Shown here piece after piece: positions 54,638-63,573 of a stretch of DNA of 64,000 bases. The stretch is from Anaerofilum hominis (GTDB lineage: Bacteria > Bacillota > Clostridia > Oscillospirales > Ruminococcaceae): positions 124,001 through 188,000 of the forward strand of contig NZ_JACONZ010000004.1 of assembly GCF_014287275.1 (NCBI RefSeq), written 5' to 3'. Under the pieces are notes generated by a model. That model had not been told where the DNA came from and did no database searches. It was given only the letters and a program-made list of their open reading frames with translations. The translations under genes were made by a program, and so were the position numbers. How positions within the stretch are numbered: position 1 is the stretch's first letter; each line of letters opens with the position of its first letter.

Positions 54638-55936
54638 ATGAAACAGGATATGATCGCGATCCTTGATCTGGGCAGCACCCGCAACACCGACGCGGCGCGC
54701 GCGGTGCGGGCGCTCGGCGTTTACAGCGAAATCATCAATTACGACATCACGGCCCAGGAATTGGCAGCGCTGCCCAATCTGCGCGGCATCGTGGCCTGCG
54801 GCGGGCCGAACGACATGGTCGACGGCGTGAAGATCCGCTTGGGGGAGCCCGTCCGGAAATCCGGCCTGCCGGTGTTCTTTTTTGACTGCGAGGATGAGGG
54901 CGCCAGCATGCCGATGCCCGCAGAAAGCGTCAACATCGAAAACGCGCTGCGCGCTTTCGTGTTCGACCTCTGCCATGCGGAGGCCAACTGGAACATGGAA
55001 AATTTCATTGCCGACCAGGTGGAACTGGTGCGCCGCCAGGTGGGGAAGAAAAAAGTGCTGCTTGCCCTTTCGGGCGGTGTGGACAGTTCAGTGGTGGCGG
55101 CTCTGCTGCTGCGCGCGATCGGGGAACAACTGACCTGCGTGCACGTCAACCACGGCCTGCTGCGCAAAGGGGAGCCGGAGCAGGTGGTGCAGGTCTTCCG
55201 GCACGAGCTGGGGGCCAACCTGGTCTATGTGGATGCCAGCGACCGTTTCCTGGATAAGCTGGCCGGTGTGGCTGATCCGGAGGACAAACGCAAGATCATC
55301 GGCGCAGAGTTCATCCGCGTTTTTGAGGAAGAAGCCCGCAAGCTGGACGGCATCGAGTTTTTGGCGCAGGGCACGATCTATCCGGATATCGTGGAAAGCG
55401 GGACCAAAACCGCAAAGATGGTCAAGAGCCACCACAACGTGGGCGGCTTGCCCGAGGATCTGCAGTTCTCGCTGGTAGAACCGCTCAAACAACTGTTCAA
55501 GGACGAGGTGCGCGCCTGCGGCGTGGCGCTGGGCCTGCCGGATTCCATGGTTTATCGCCAGCCGTTCCCGGGTCCCGGGCTGGGCGTGCGCTGCCTGGGC
55601 GCGATCACCCGCGACCGGCTGGAGCTGGTGCGCGCCTCCGACGCTATCCTGCGGGAGGAATTCAGCCGTGCAGGTTTGGACAAGACCGTGTGGCAGTACT
55701 TCACGGTGGTACCTGACTTCAAGTCTGTGGGGGTGCGGGACAACGCGCGCTGTTTTGAATATCCCGTTATTCTGCGCGCAGTGAACACTGTGGACGCCAT
55801 GACCGCCGAGGTGCCCGAATTGGAATGGAAAGTGCTGCGCCGCATCACCCGCCGCATTATGGAAGAAGTCCCGGGCATCAACCGGGTCTGTTTTGATCTG
55901 TCGCCGAAGCCCAACGCGACGATCGAGTGGGAATGA
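54638..55936 (+). CDS. GMP synthase paralogue with vestigial glutaminase domain
   Basis: A 432-residue protein. Residues 135-432 are a complete ATP-pyrophosphatase and dimerisation unit (LSGGVDS at 144-150, [29 protein letters not shown], ending TIEWE). The N-terminal part keeps only the first ~85 residues of a glutaminase fold. The Cys81 motif is replaced by PVFFFDCEDEG, and the HPE motif and about 76 residues are missing. Glutamine cannot be hydrolysed in cis, so it would need free ammonia, another partner, or has a new role. The 3' end borders the mobile element. Confidence 0.9.
   Translation: MKQDMIAILDLGSTRNTDAARAVRALGVYSEIINYDITAQELAALPNLRGIVACGGPNDMVDGVKIRLGEPVRKSGLPVFFFDCEDEGASMPMPAESVNIENALRAFVFDLCHAEANWNMENFIADQVELVRRQVGKKKVLLALSGGVDSSVVAALLLRAIGEQLTCVHVNHGLLRKGEPEQVVQVFRHELGANLVYVDASDRFLDKLAGVADPEDKRKIIGAEFIRVFEEEARKLDGIEFLAQGTIYPDIVESGTKTAKMVKSHHNVGGLPEDLQFSLVEPLKQLFKDEVRACGVALGLPDSMVYRQPFPGPGLGVRCLGAITRDRLELVRASDAILREEFSRAGLDKTVWQYFTVVPDFKSVGVRDNARCFEYPVILRAVNTVDAMTAEVPELEWKVLRRITRRIMEEVPGINRVCFDLSPKPNATIEWE
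55916..55932 (+). other. candidate attachment site at the guaA-paralogue 3' end
   Basis: GCGACGATCGAGTGGGA is identical in the two guaA genes (inverse copy at 52871-52887). The 3' end of guaA is a known integration site for tyrosine-integrase elements. An integrase gene lies 1.1 kb downstream. The partner copy should lie beyond the right edge. Confidence 0.5.
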
Positions 55937-56063
55937 CGCTCGAAACGGCGAAAACCCGCATGAATACAGGCTTTTTTGCCCGTCCATACTGCTCTTGATA
56001 CTGGATTGATACTATTTGTGTCCGCCCGGTATTCTCAAGAGAAAAATCCCAAAAGGACAAGCA

Positions 56064-56107
56064 AAACCGCCCTGCTGAACGACAAATTCAGCAGGGCGGT
56101 TTTTTTG
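56064..56107. terminator. bidirectional terminator at the element's left end
   Basis: A 16-bp stem AAACCGCCCTGCTGAA/TTCAGCAGGGCGGTTT with flanking GACAAGC/GCTTGTC arms, between the guaA paralogue and the repressor gene, which are convergent. Confidence 0.9.
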
Positions 56108-56113
56108 CTTGTC

Positions 56114-56671
56114 TTATTTATTTTTCCGCCAAGGGATATAATATTCGCTTTCCAGGCCATCGTCGCAGGTATGGGGCCAGTTGAGTTTCCATTCAAAATA
56201 CTCTTCCCTGGTGATCTCCCCGGCGTGTAACTCCTGCTGACGAAAAAGCCATTCCCGCATGAACTCGTCCACAAGGCCATACTGGAAGTACATACCCACG
56301 GGAGGGTGTGCGGGCCAGTCATCGCTATCATTGTACCGTACAGCGGTATCATCAGCGGCCCCTGCTCTGCCCGGATTGCGGACAAGTTGGAACAGGCGGA
56401 TAGCGCCAGGGCTGTCCTCGTCCAGCCAGAAGAATGTCCGCATGAAGTCCTCGGCAGAGCCGGGGGCGATGGTGTAGAAGTTCTGGCGGTCTACCCGCAG
56501 CGCCTCGGCCATCTTGTCCAGCAGTTCCCGTTTCGGAACACGGTAATTCGTCTCATACTGGGCGATCCGGTTGTCCGCTCCCTTTTCCTCAAAGCCGATA
56601 GCAAGCCCCAATTCCTTTTGTGTCATGCCTCGAAAGGTGCGGATTTTCTTTATCTTGTCTCCGACTGTCAT
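56114..56671 (-). CDS. XRE-family repressor of the mobile element
   Basis: A 185-residue protein with an N-terminal Cro/C1-type helix-turn-helix (IRTFRGMTQKELGLAIGF ... IAQYETNYRVPKRELLDKMA). The C-terminal ~110 residues are not recognised. It is divergent from the excisionase gene, and the operator-like repeats at 56759-56804 lie between them. The likely job is to hold xis-int expression down. Confidence 0.85.
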   Translation of the reverse strand: MTVGDKIKKIRTFRGMTQKELGLAIGFEEKGADNRIAQYETNYRVPKRELLDKMAEALRVDRQNFYTIAPGSAEDFMRTFFWLDEDSPGAIRLFQLVRNPGRAGAADDTAVRYNDSDDWPAHPPVGMYFQYGLVDEFMREWLFRQQELHAGEITREEYFEWKLNWPHTCDDGLESEYYIPWRKNK

Positions 56672-56755
56672 AATATCCCACCGCCTTTGCCAATAGTATA
56701 GCGCAAAAAAGCGAAAGATGCAAGATAATCTTTAACAAAAATGCGAAATAAATTC

Positions 56756-56804
56756 TTGACATTAACACTTATGTTAATGTATAATGAAGATGGTGACATT
56801 AACA
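56756..56804 (+). promoter_or_regulatory. xis-int promoter with overlapping operator
   Basis: TTGACA and TATAAT are 18 bp apart (56756-56785). ACATTAACA (56759-56767) and TGTTAATGT (56772-56780) form a perfect palindrome in the spacer. A third ACATTAACA lies at 56796-56804. A repressor bound here would block RNA polymerase. Confidence 0.8.
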
Positions 56805-56837
56805 TATTTGCGAAACTAAAATAAGGAGGTGCTGACC

Positions 56838-57026
56838 ATGGAAAAGGAGCTGTTTGTGAGAGCAGAGGAGGTCGCCAGGGAGCTGGGCATTTCCAAGCCC
56901 TACGCCTACAAGCTGGTGCGGGAGATGAACGAGGAGCTGAAGAAAAAAGGCTTTCTCACCATTCCCGGACGGGTAAGCAGGCGCTACTTCGAGGAAAAAT
57001 TCTATGGGCTGCGGGACAGACAATAA
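56838..57026 (+). CDS. xis: excisionase-like helix-turn-helix protein
   Basis: A 62-residue protein with a MerR/excisionase-type helix-turn-helix (VRAEEVARELGISKPYAYKLVREM). The ATG at 56838 has AAGGAGG 8 nt upstream. It precedes the integrase gene by 13 bp, the usual xis-int order, and would steer the integrase toward excision. Confidence 0.82.
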   Translation: MEKELFVRAEEVARELGISKPYAYKLVREMNEELKKKGFLTIPGRVSRRYFEEKFYGLRDRQ

Positions 57027-57039
57027 GGAGGGAACCACA

Positions 57040-58116
57040 ATGCCGGCATACAAAGACAAGGCAAAGGGCACATGGTATGCGTCCTTTTACTACGAGGACT
57101 GGACGGGCAAGAAAGTAAAGAAAATGAAACGGGGCTTTCCCACCAAGCGGGAGGCTCTGGAGTGGGAGCGGACATTCCTGCAACAACAGACCGCCGACCT
57201 GGAAATGACCTTTGAAAACTTCGTGGCTGTCTATGTGGCGGACATGAAAGGCCGTATCAAGGAAAACACCTGGGGGACGAAAGAGCATATCCTCTACAAG
57301 AAGTTGGTGCCGTACTTCGGCAAGCGGAAGATGTGCGACATTCACTCCAAGGAGGTCATCGCCTGGCAGAATGAAATGCTGGGTTACCGGGACAAGAACG
57401 GCAAGCCCTACTCTCCGGTGTACTTAAAAACGCTGCACAATCAGTTGAGCGCCGTGTTCAACCATGCGGTACGGCACTACAATCTAAAGGTCAATCCCGC
57501 TGCCCAGGCGGGCAATATGGGAAAGCCAAAGGGACGGGAAATGCTGTTCTGGACAAAGGCGGAGTATCTGAAATTCGCCGAGGCCATGATGGACAAGCCC
57601 CTTTCCTATTACGCCTTTGAAATGCTCTACTGGTGCGGCGTCCGGGAGGGGGAGCTGCTGGCCCTCACTCCTGGCGACTTCGACTTTGAGAAACAGACCG
57701 TCACCATCTCCAAGTCCTACCAGCGGATTAAGGGCAAGGATGTGATTACCGACCCCAAGACCCCTAAGAGCAACCGGGTCATTCAAATGCCCGCTTTCCT
57801 CTGTGAAGAAATGCGAGACTATATCAAGAGCCTGTATGGGGTGAAGCCCACCGACCGCATTTTCACGGTGACAAAATCCTACCTCCACCGGGAGATGGAC
57901 AGGGGTGCGAAAGAGGCCGGGGTAAAGCGGATCAGAATACACGACCTGAGGCACTCCCACATTTCGCTGCTCATTGACATGGGCTTTACGGCCCTGGCAA
58001 TCGCTGACCGGGTGGGACATGAAAGCATTGATATTACCTACCGCTACGCCCACCTGTTCCCCACCCGGCAGGCGGAGATGGCGGACAAACTGGACATGGA
58101 GCGAAAGGGGGCCTAA
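57040..58116 (+). CDS. int: tyrosine site-specific integrase
   Basis: A 358-residue recombinase of the Tn916-related type. The N-terminal ~60 residues are an arm-binding domain (GTWYASFYYEDWTGKKVKK), then a SAM-like core-binding domain. The catalytic set is visible: Arg about 202 (CGVREGELL), HDLRHSH (His and Arg about 305-308), GHES and Tyr in ITYRYAHLF. AAGGAGGG precedes the ATG. It sits next to the guaA 3' end, its probable target. Confidence 0.95.
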   Translation: MPAYKDKAKGTWYASFYYEDWTGKKVKKMKRGFPTKREALEWERTFLQQQTADLEMTFENFVAVYVADMKGRIKENTWGTKEHILYKKLVPYFGKRKMCDIHSKEVIAWQNEMLGYRDKNGKPYSPVYLKTLHNQLSAVFNHAVRHYNLKVNPAAQAGNMGKPKGREMLFWTKAEYLKFAEAMMDKPLSYYAFEMLYWCGVREGELLALTPGDFDFEKQTVTISKSYQRIKGKDVITDPKTPKSNRVIQMPAFLCEEMRDYIKSLYGVKPTDRIFTVTKSYLHREMDRGAKEAGVKRIRIHDLRHSHISLLIDMGFTALAIADRVGHESIDITYRYAHLFPTRQAEMADKLDMERKGA

Positions 58117-58119
58117 ATC

Positions 58120-58440
58120 ATGTCAGTGAAAAATCTTGACCGACACAACCGCTGGAGAAACAAAACTGTGGCTTTCCGGGTGTCCCCGGATGAGGACAGG
58201 GAAATTGAAACCGCTGTGCGGCTCTCCGGCCTTACCAAACAGGACTACATCACCCGACGGCTGCTGTGCCGGGATGTGGTGGTACAGGGCAACCCCAGGG
58301 TGTATAAGGCCCTGCGGAACGAGCTGGCCGCCGTTCTGGAAGAACTGGAGCGTATCGAGGCCGGGAATGGCGTGGATGGGGAGTTGCTGGACACCATCCG
58401 GCTGATCGCCGCCATCATGGACGGCATGAGGGAGGATTGA
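58120..58440 (+). CDS. MobC-like relaxosome protein
   Basis: A 106-residue protein with a ribbon-helix-helix-like N-terminus (KTVAFRVSPDEDREIETAVRLSGLTKQDYITRRLL), as in MobC/relaxosome accessory proteins. It follows the integrase by 3 bp and precedes the RepA-like gene by 3 bp. A role at oriT is inferred from the relaxase 1.6 kb downstream. Confidence 0.72.
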   Translation: MSVKNLDRHNRWRNKTVAFRVSPDEDREIETAVRLSGLTKQDYITRRLLCRDVVVQGNPRVYKALRNELAAVLEELERIEAGNGVDGELLDTIRLIAAIMDGMRED

Positions 58441-58443
58441 TAG

Positions 58444-59598
58444 ATGGATAGATTGCAAGAGAAAACGACTGCCCCATATCCGCCTGTTGGCGCAGACGGG
58501 GGACAGTCGCTCTCACAAAAACCTAACCAAAGTATAGCAGAGGGCGTGACAGAACACAAGCCCCCGGAAAGAGATTTGGAGGAAATCCTGCGGCAGATAA
58601 GCCGGGTCAATGACCCGGCCTATCTGCCTACCGTGTCTATGAATGACCTCTACGAACAGGTGTACCCCGGCAGACCTCCTGTGGTAGACGGTCTGCTCTA
58701 TGCGGGGACATATCTCTTTGTGGGCGCTCCCAAGGTGGGCAAGTCCTTTCTCATGGCCCAGCTTGCCTATCATGTGAGTATGGGCCTTTCCCTGTGGGGG
58801 TATGAGGTGCGCCAGGGGACAGTCCTCTATCTGGCCCTGGAGGACAACCACCGTCGCTTACAGGAGCGGTTGTACCGGATGTTTGGAGTAGAGAGTACCG
58901 GAAACCTGTTCTTTGCCATCGGAGCTAAGCAGCTCGGCGGTGGCCTGGAGGAGCAGCTAAAGGGCTTTGTCCGGGAACACACGGACACCCGGCTTATTAT
59001 CATCGACACCCTGCAAAAAATCCGGGAGGCCGGGGCAGAGAAGTACAGCTATGCCAACGACTATGAGGTAATCACCAAACTGAAACGGTTTGCCGATATA
59101 AGCGGGGTTTGCCTCCTGGTTGTACATCACACCCGCAAGCAGCAGGCCGATGATAAGTTTGATATGATCTCCGGCACCAACGGCTTATTGGGTGCGGCAG
59201 ACGGGGCCTTTCTGCTCCAAAAGGAGCGGCGGGCAGACAACGCCGCCACCCTGGACATTTCTGGGCGGGATCAGCAAGACCAGCGCCTCTACCTCAAGCG
59301 GGACGAGGAACGGCTTGTGTGGGAGCTGGAGCGGCGGGAAACGGAGCTGCGGCAGGAGCCGCCTGACCCGGTGTTGGAGGCTGTTGCCGCCCTGGTAACG
59401 GCGGAACGGCCAGAGTGGAGAGGGACGGCCACGGAACTTGTCGCCGCCCTGGGGCTGGATATGAAACCCAATGCCCTGGCTATGCGGCTGAATGTCCGGG
59501 CGTGGCGGCTGTCCTATGAGTACCACATCCACTATGAAAGCGCCCGAACCCATGCCGGGCGGAGTATCAAGCTCACGTTGGAGGAACCCCAGGCGTGA
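58444..59598 (+). CDS. RepA-like hexameric helicase-type AAA ATPase
   Basis: A 384-residue ATPase with a RecA/RepA fold. Walker A is VGAPKVGKSFLMAQLAY, and Walker B is LIIIDTLQKIRE, as in the RSF1010 RepA group. The N-terminal ~95 residues and the C-terminal ~90 residues are not recognised; the latter may be a winged helix. Iteron-like repeats follow immediately, so it may replicate the excised element. Confidence 0.8.
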   Translation: MDRLQEKTTAPYPPVGADGGQSLSQKPNQSIAEGVTEHKPPERDLEEILRQISRVNDPAYLPTVSMNDLYEQVYPGRPPVVDGLLYAGTYLFVGAPKVGKSFLMAQLAYHVSMGLSLWGYEVRQGTVLYLALEDNHRRLQERLYRMFGVESTGNLFFAIGAKQLGGGLEEQLKGFVREHTDTRLIIIDTLQKIREAGAEKYSYANDYEVITKLKRFADISGVCLLVVHHTRKQQADDKFDMISGTNGLLGAADGAFLLQKERRADNAATLDISGRDQQDQRLYLKRDEERLVWELERRETELRQEPPDPVLEAVAALVTAERPEWRGTATELVAALGLDMKPNALAMRLNVRAWRLSYEYHIHYESARTHAGRSIKLTLEEPQA

Positions 59599-59599
59599 C

Positions 59600-59670
59600 G
59601 ACCGTGACAGCTGTGACAGCTTTTCGGAGTGCGGAGGCGGTGTGTAAAACATCGTCACGGTCGTCACGGC
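59600..59670. repeat. iteron-like repeats downstream of the RepA-like gene
   Basis: Three 9-bp units (GTGACGACC, GTGACAGCT, GTGACAGCT) begin about 59596. After a 30-bp gap the same units run inverted (GTCACGGTC, GTCACGGCT, GTCACGGGG) to about 59680. This is the layout of initiator or relaxosome binding sites. Confidence 0.65.
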
Positions 59671-59688
59671 TGTCACGGGGAGCGGGGG

Positions 59689-59761
59689 CGAAAGTCAAGG
59701 GGGGCATACCTGCGGGTGGAGATTGCCGCAAGTCAATACAACCCGTACCCCTTGACTTTCG
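59689..59761. repeat. 14-bp inverted repeat, possible origin element
   Basis: CGAAAGTCAAGGGG (59689-59702) and CCCCTTGACTTTCG (59748-59761) are exactly complementary and 45 bp apart. The region has no supported gene. Confidence 0.6.
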
Positions 59762-59919
59762 GCCCACGGAAAACACTTGCCGGGCGGTGGAAAGGCCCCT
59801 GGCCTTTCCACCCTGCCCAACGGCGAGTGACAAAGTTTAGGCGGGGTGCAGGGTGCCCTTTTCAAAGGGCGGCCCTGCTGGGGGAGGCAACCGCAGTTGC
59901 CGGGGGCAAAGCCCCCACA

Positions 59920-60010
59920 CCACCCCGTAGGGCGCAAATGCGCTTTTGATGGCCGTCAGGCTGTCAAAAGTGCTTTTGCGTTACTTTCGCAGAAAGTAAC
60001 AAAGGCTCGC
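59920..60010 (+). other. candidate oriT upstream of the MobV relaxase
   Basis: GTTACTTTC-GCA-GAAAGTAAC (59980-60000) is a perfect hairpin 45 bp before mob. The segment before it has related GCGCAAATGCGC and CAAAAGTGC repeats. MobV oriTs lie directly upstream of mob and contain such inverted repeats; the nick site is not identified. Confidence 0.55.
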
Positions 60011-60044
60011 CGCTTGCGCGGCGGAAAAGGGAGGAGGGATTGAT

Positions 60045-61232
60045 TTGAAAAGGACAATCAGCGCCATGGTGGGCCAAGGATCGGTGAACCATAACAGTAG
60101 AAAATTCCACGCCAAGAACACTGACCCGGAACGCTCCCACTTGAATATAACCTACTGCCAGGAGAATATCAAGGCGGTGTACCATGAACTCTTTGACGAG
60201 GCTCTGGAACGGTACAACGCTAAACAAACCAGGGCCGACAGAAGGATAGAGGATTACTATGAGAAGATCCGCTCCGGCAAGCAGGAAAAGCCGTTCCATG
60301 AAATCATCCTGCAAGTGGGCAATCGAGATGATATGAGCGCCGACAGCGAGGAGGGACAGCTTGCGGCAGCGGTTTTGGACGAGTACATGAAGGGCTTTCA
60401 AGAGCGCAACCCCCAACTCCGGGTGTTCTCTGCCCACCTCCACATGGACGAGGCTACGCCCCATCTGCACATTGACTTTGTACCATTCACCACCGGGAGC
60501 AAGCGAGGGCTGGACACGAGGGTATCTTTGAAACAGGCGTTAGCGGCCCAGGGTTTCCAGGGCGGCACCAGAGGGGACACAGAGTGGAGCCAGTGGGTGC
60601 GCTCGGAAAAGGAGCAGCTTTCCCTGGTCATGGAGCGCCACGGGATTGAGTGGGAGGACAAAGGCACCCACGACAAGCACTTGTCTGTGCTGGACTACAA
60701 GAAAGAGCAGCGGGCAAAGGAGATCGCCGTTCTGGAGACGGTCAAGGCGGAGAAAGAAAACCAGGTGGAGAGCCAGGAACGGCGGCTCAAAGAACTTGCC
60801 CCGGCGGTGAAAAATATGGAGCGGTTGGCAGCGGATTTCTCCGCCAATCCGGAGGAGATTTTGCCGGAGCCGGGAACGCTGGAAACAGGCCGGGCCTACC
60901 GAGAGAAAAAGGCAAAGCCCCTGCTGGCCCAAATCGTCAAGGTGCTGCGCTCCCTGTATCTGGCCTATGTGGAGCTGCGGGGGAAATTTGAGCGTCTGCA
61001 AGGGGACTATGGCCGGGTGAGGGAGAGCAACATCCGCCTGTCTGATCGATTGCAGGAGGTCAAGTTGGAAAACAAGGCCATGCGGCAAGTCTCCGCTGAC
61101 TATGAGCGGGTCAAAAGGGCCTTTGGCCCAGAACAAGTGGACAGAATATTAGAGGCAGCTTACCAGCAGGAACATGCCGAAAAGGAACGGAAACGGGCCG
61201 CAAAGTCAAAAATTCGGATAGACGCACGATAA
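60045..61232 (+). CDS. mobV: MobV-family relaxase
   Basis: A 395-residue plasmid-type relaxase (Mob_Pre). The N-terminal domain carries HLHMDEATPHLHIDFVPF, the HxDExxPHxH metal motif, near residue 140. Other conserved parts are NHNSRKFHAKN and NITYCQENIK. The C-terminal ~170 residues are coiled-coil-like (KENQVESQERRLKELAPA). The TTG start follows GGAGG. It would nick oriT and lead the strand into a recipient, using another element's secretion system. Confidence 0.93.
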   Translation: MKRTISAMVGQGSVNHNSRKFHAKNTDPERSHLNITYCQENIKAVYHELFDEALERYNAKQTRADRRIEDYYEKIRSGKQEKPFHEIILQVGNRDDMSADSEEGQLAAAVLDEYMKGFQERNPQLRVFSAHLHMDEATPHLHIDFVPFTTGSKRGLDTRVSLKQALAAQGFQGGTRGDTEWSQWVRSEKEQLSLVMERHGIEWEDKGTHDKHLSVLDYKKEQRAKEIAVLETVKAEKENQVESQERRLKELAPAVKNMERLAADFSANPEEILPEPGTLETGRAYREKKAKPLLAQIVKVLRSLYLAYVELRGKFERLQGDYGRVRESNIRLSDRLQEVKLENKAMRQVSADYERVKRAFGPEQVDRILEAAYQQEHAEKERKRAAKSKIRIDAR

Positions 61233-61242
61233 TCACCAAAAC

Positions 61243-61279
61243 CGGAGGGTATTCCAGTGAATACCCTCCGATTTTATTT
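61243..61279 (+). terminator. terminator after mobV
   Basis: A perfect 12-bp stem CGGAGGGTATTC/GAATACCCTCCG with a CAGT loop and a T-rich tail. Confidence 0.9.
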
Positions 61280-61301
61280 GTGGAATCGGTAAAATGATTT
61301 C

Positions 61302-61604
61302 TTGTTTTTTAGAGCGTACTATGATATACTGCTATTATCCTGATTTGAGGAGTCTATCAAATATGCGGCAAGGTATTCTTAAATAAAATTTGATAATGGG
61401 CGCAAAAATGATTGCCCCTTGCAGGGGCTTGGTTTTTGTACCCAATTTTAAGAATACTTTTGCCTTTTTAGTAAATATCGTGACGGACCGCGGCTTATGT
61501 AAGTCGTGTATGTTTCTGTGTGTCCGAAGTCATGATCCCCAGCGGTAAAAGTATTAGCCGCTGGGGATTTTTGCGCCCATTCGGGCCTTGTATGGAGGAT
61601 AGAC
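61302..61604 (+). promoter_or_regulatory. tet(W) promoter and attenuator leader
   Basis: TTGTTT and TATACT (61302-61330, 17 bp). The leader contains a short frame MRQGILK (61363), an 11-bp pair GTATTCTTAAA/TTTAAGAATAC (61373-61457), a GC hairpin (61414-61428) and a terminator-like stem ATCCCCAGCGG/CCGCTGGGGAT with T-run (61535-61573). The layout matches tet(M)/tet(O)-type transcription attenuation. The usual leader peptide has lost its stop and its frame runs into tet(W). Confidence 0.8.
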
Positions 61605-63524
61605 ATGAACATTATCAATATCGGGATTCTTGCCCATGTAGACGCTGGAAAGACGACCTTGACGGAGAGTCTGCTATATGCCAGTGGAGCCATTTCAGAA
61701 CCAGGGAGCGTCGAAAAAGGGACAACGAGGACGGACACCTTGTTTTTGGAGCGGCAGCGTGGGATTACCATTCAAGCGGCAGTCACTTCCTTCCAGTGGC
61801 ACAGATGTAAAGTTAACATTGTGGATACGCCCGGCCACATGGATTTTTTGGCGGAGGTGTACCGCTCTTTGGCTGTTTTAGATGGGGCCATCTTGGTGAT
61901 CTCCGCGAAAGATGGCGTGCAGGCCCAGACCCGTATTCTGTTCCATGCCCTGCGGAAAATGAACATTCCCACCGTTATCTTTATCAACAAGATCGACCAG
62001 GCTGGCGTTGATTTGCAGAGCGTGGTTCAGTCTGTTCGGGATAAGCTCTCCGCCGATATTATCATCAAGCAGACGGTGTCGCTGTCCCCGGAAATAGTCC
62101 TGGAGGAAAATACCGACATAGAAGCATGGGATGCGGTCATCGAAAATAACGATGCATTATTGGAAAAGTATATCGCAGGAGAACCAATCAGCCAGGAAAA
62201 ACTTGCGCGGGAGGAACAGCGGCGGGTTCAAGAAGCCTCCCTGTTTCCGGTCTATCATGGCAGCGCCAAAAAGGGCCTTGGCATTCAACCGTTGATGGAT
62301 GCGGTGACAGGACTGTTCCAACCGATTGGGGAACAGGGGAGCGCCACCCTATGCGGCAGCGTTTTCAAGGTTGAGTACACCGATTGCGGCCAGCGGCGTG
62401 TCTATCTGCGGCTATACAGCGGAACGCTGCGCCTGCGGGATACGGTGGCCCTGGCCGGGAGAGAAAAGCTGAAAATCACAGAGATGCGTATTCCATCCAA
62501 AGGGGAAATTGTTCGGACAGACACCGCTTATCCGGGCGAAATTGTTATCCTTCCCAGCGACAGCGTGAGGTTAAACGATGTATTAGGGGATCAAACCCGG
62601 CTCCCTCGTAAAAGGTGGCGCGAGGCCCCCCTCCCCATGCTGCGGACGACGATTGCGCCGAAAACGGCAGCGCAAAGAGAACGGCTGCTGGACGCTCTTA
62701 CGCAACTTGCGGATACTGACCCGCTTTTGCGCTGCGAAGTGGATTCCATCACCCATGAGATCATTCTTTCTTTTTTGGGCCGGGTGCAGTTGGAGGTCGT
62801 TTCCGCTTTGCTGTCGGAAAAATACAAGATTGAAACAGTGGTAAAGGAACCCACCGTCATTTATATGGAGCGGCCGCTCAAAGCAGCCAGCCACACCATC
62901 CATATCGAGGTGCCGCCCAACCCGTTTTGGGCATCTATCGGACTGTCTGTTACACCACTCCCGCTTGGCTCCGGCGTACAATACGAGAGCCGGGTTTCGC
63001 TGGGATACTTGAACCAGAGTTTTCAAAACGCTGTCAGGGATGGTATCCGTTACGGGCTGGAGCAGGGCTTGTTCGGCTGGAACGTAACGGACTGTAAGAT
63101 TTGCTTTGAATACGGGCTTTATTACAGTCCAGTCAGCACGCCGGCGGACTTCCGCTCATTGGCCCCGATTGTATTGGAACAGGCATTGAAGGAATCGGGG
63201 ACGCAGCTGCTGGAACCTTATCTCTCCTTCACCCTCTATGCGCCCCAGGAATACCTTTCCAGGGCTTATCATGATGCACCGAAATACTGTGCCACCATCG
63301 AAACGGCCCAGGTAAAAAAGGATGAAGTTGTCTTTACTGGCGAGATTCCCGCCCGCTGTATACAGGCATACCGTACTGATCTGGCCTTTTACACCAACGG
63401 GCAGAGCGTATGCCTTACAGAGCTAAAAGGGTATCAGGCCGCTGTCGGCCAGCCGGTCATCCAGCCCCGCCGTCCAAACAACCGCCTGGACAAGGTGCGC
63501 CATATGTTTCAGAAGGTAATGTAA
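61605..63524 (+). CDS. tet(W): ribosomal protection tetracycline-resistance protein Tet(W)
   Basis: A 639-residue EF-G-like GTPase that removes tetracycline from the ribosome. GTP motifs are [16 protein letters not shown] and NKID. The sequence matches my memory of Tet(W) almost throughout, and the length is exact. TATGGAGG precedes the ATG. It is the cargo of the mobile element and is controlled by the leader above. Confidence 0.97.
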   Translation: MNIINIGILAHVDAGKTTLTESLLYASGAISEPGSVEKGTTRTDTLFLERQRGITIQAAVTSFQWHRCKVNIVDTPGHMDFLAEVYRSLAVLDGAILVISAKDGVQAQTRILFHALRKMNIPTVIFINKIDQAGVDLQSVVQSVRDKLSADIIIKQTVSLSPEIVLEENTDIEAWDAVIENNDALLEKYIAGEPISQEKLAREEQRRVQEASLFPVYHGSAKKGLGIQPLMDAVTGLFQPIGEQGSATLCGSVFKVEYTDCGQRRVYLRLYSGTLRLRDTVALAGREKLKITEMRIPSKGEIVRTDTAYPGEIVILPSDSVRLNDVLGDQTRLPRKRWREAPLPMLRTTIAPKTAAQRERLLDALTQLADTDPLLRCEVDSITHEIILSFLGRVQLEVVSALLSEKYKIETVVKEPTVIYMERPLKAASHTIHIEVPPNPFWASIGLSVTPLPLGSGVQYESRVSLGYLNQSFQNAVRDGIRYGLEQGLFGWNVTDCKICFEYGLYYSPVSTPADFRSLAPIVLEQALKESGTQLLEPYLSFTLYAPQEYLSRAYHDAPKYCATIETAQVKKDEVVFTGEIPARCIQAYRTDLAFYTNGQSVCLTELKGYQAAVGQPVIQPRRPNNRLDKVRHMFQKVM

Positions 63525-63573
63525 AGATACATAATCGTCAAGACGGCAACAATCAGAAGTTATGGAGGGTAAC

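Noticed and set aside
58200..58215. GAAATTGAAACC resembling a repeat end
   Set aside because: It lies in the MobC-like coding sequence without stem or neighbouring unit; chance match.
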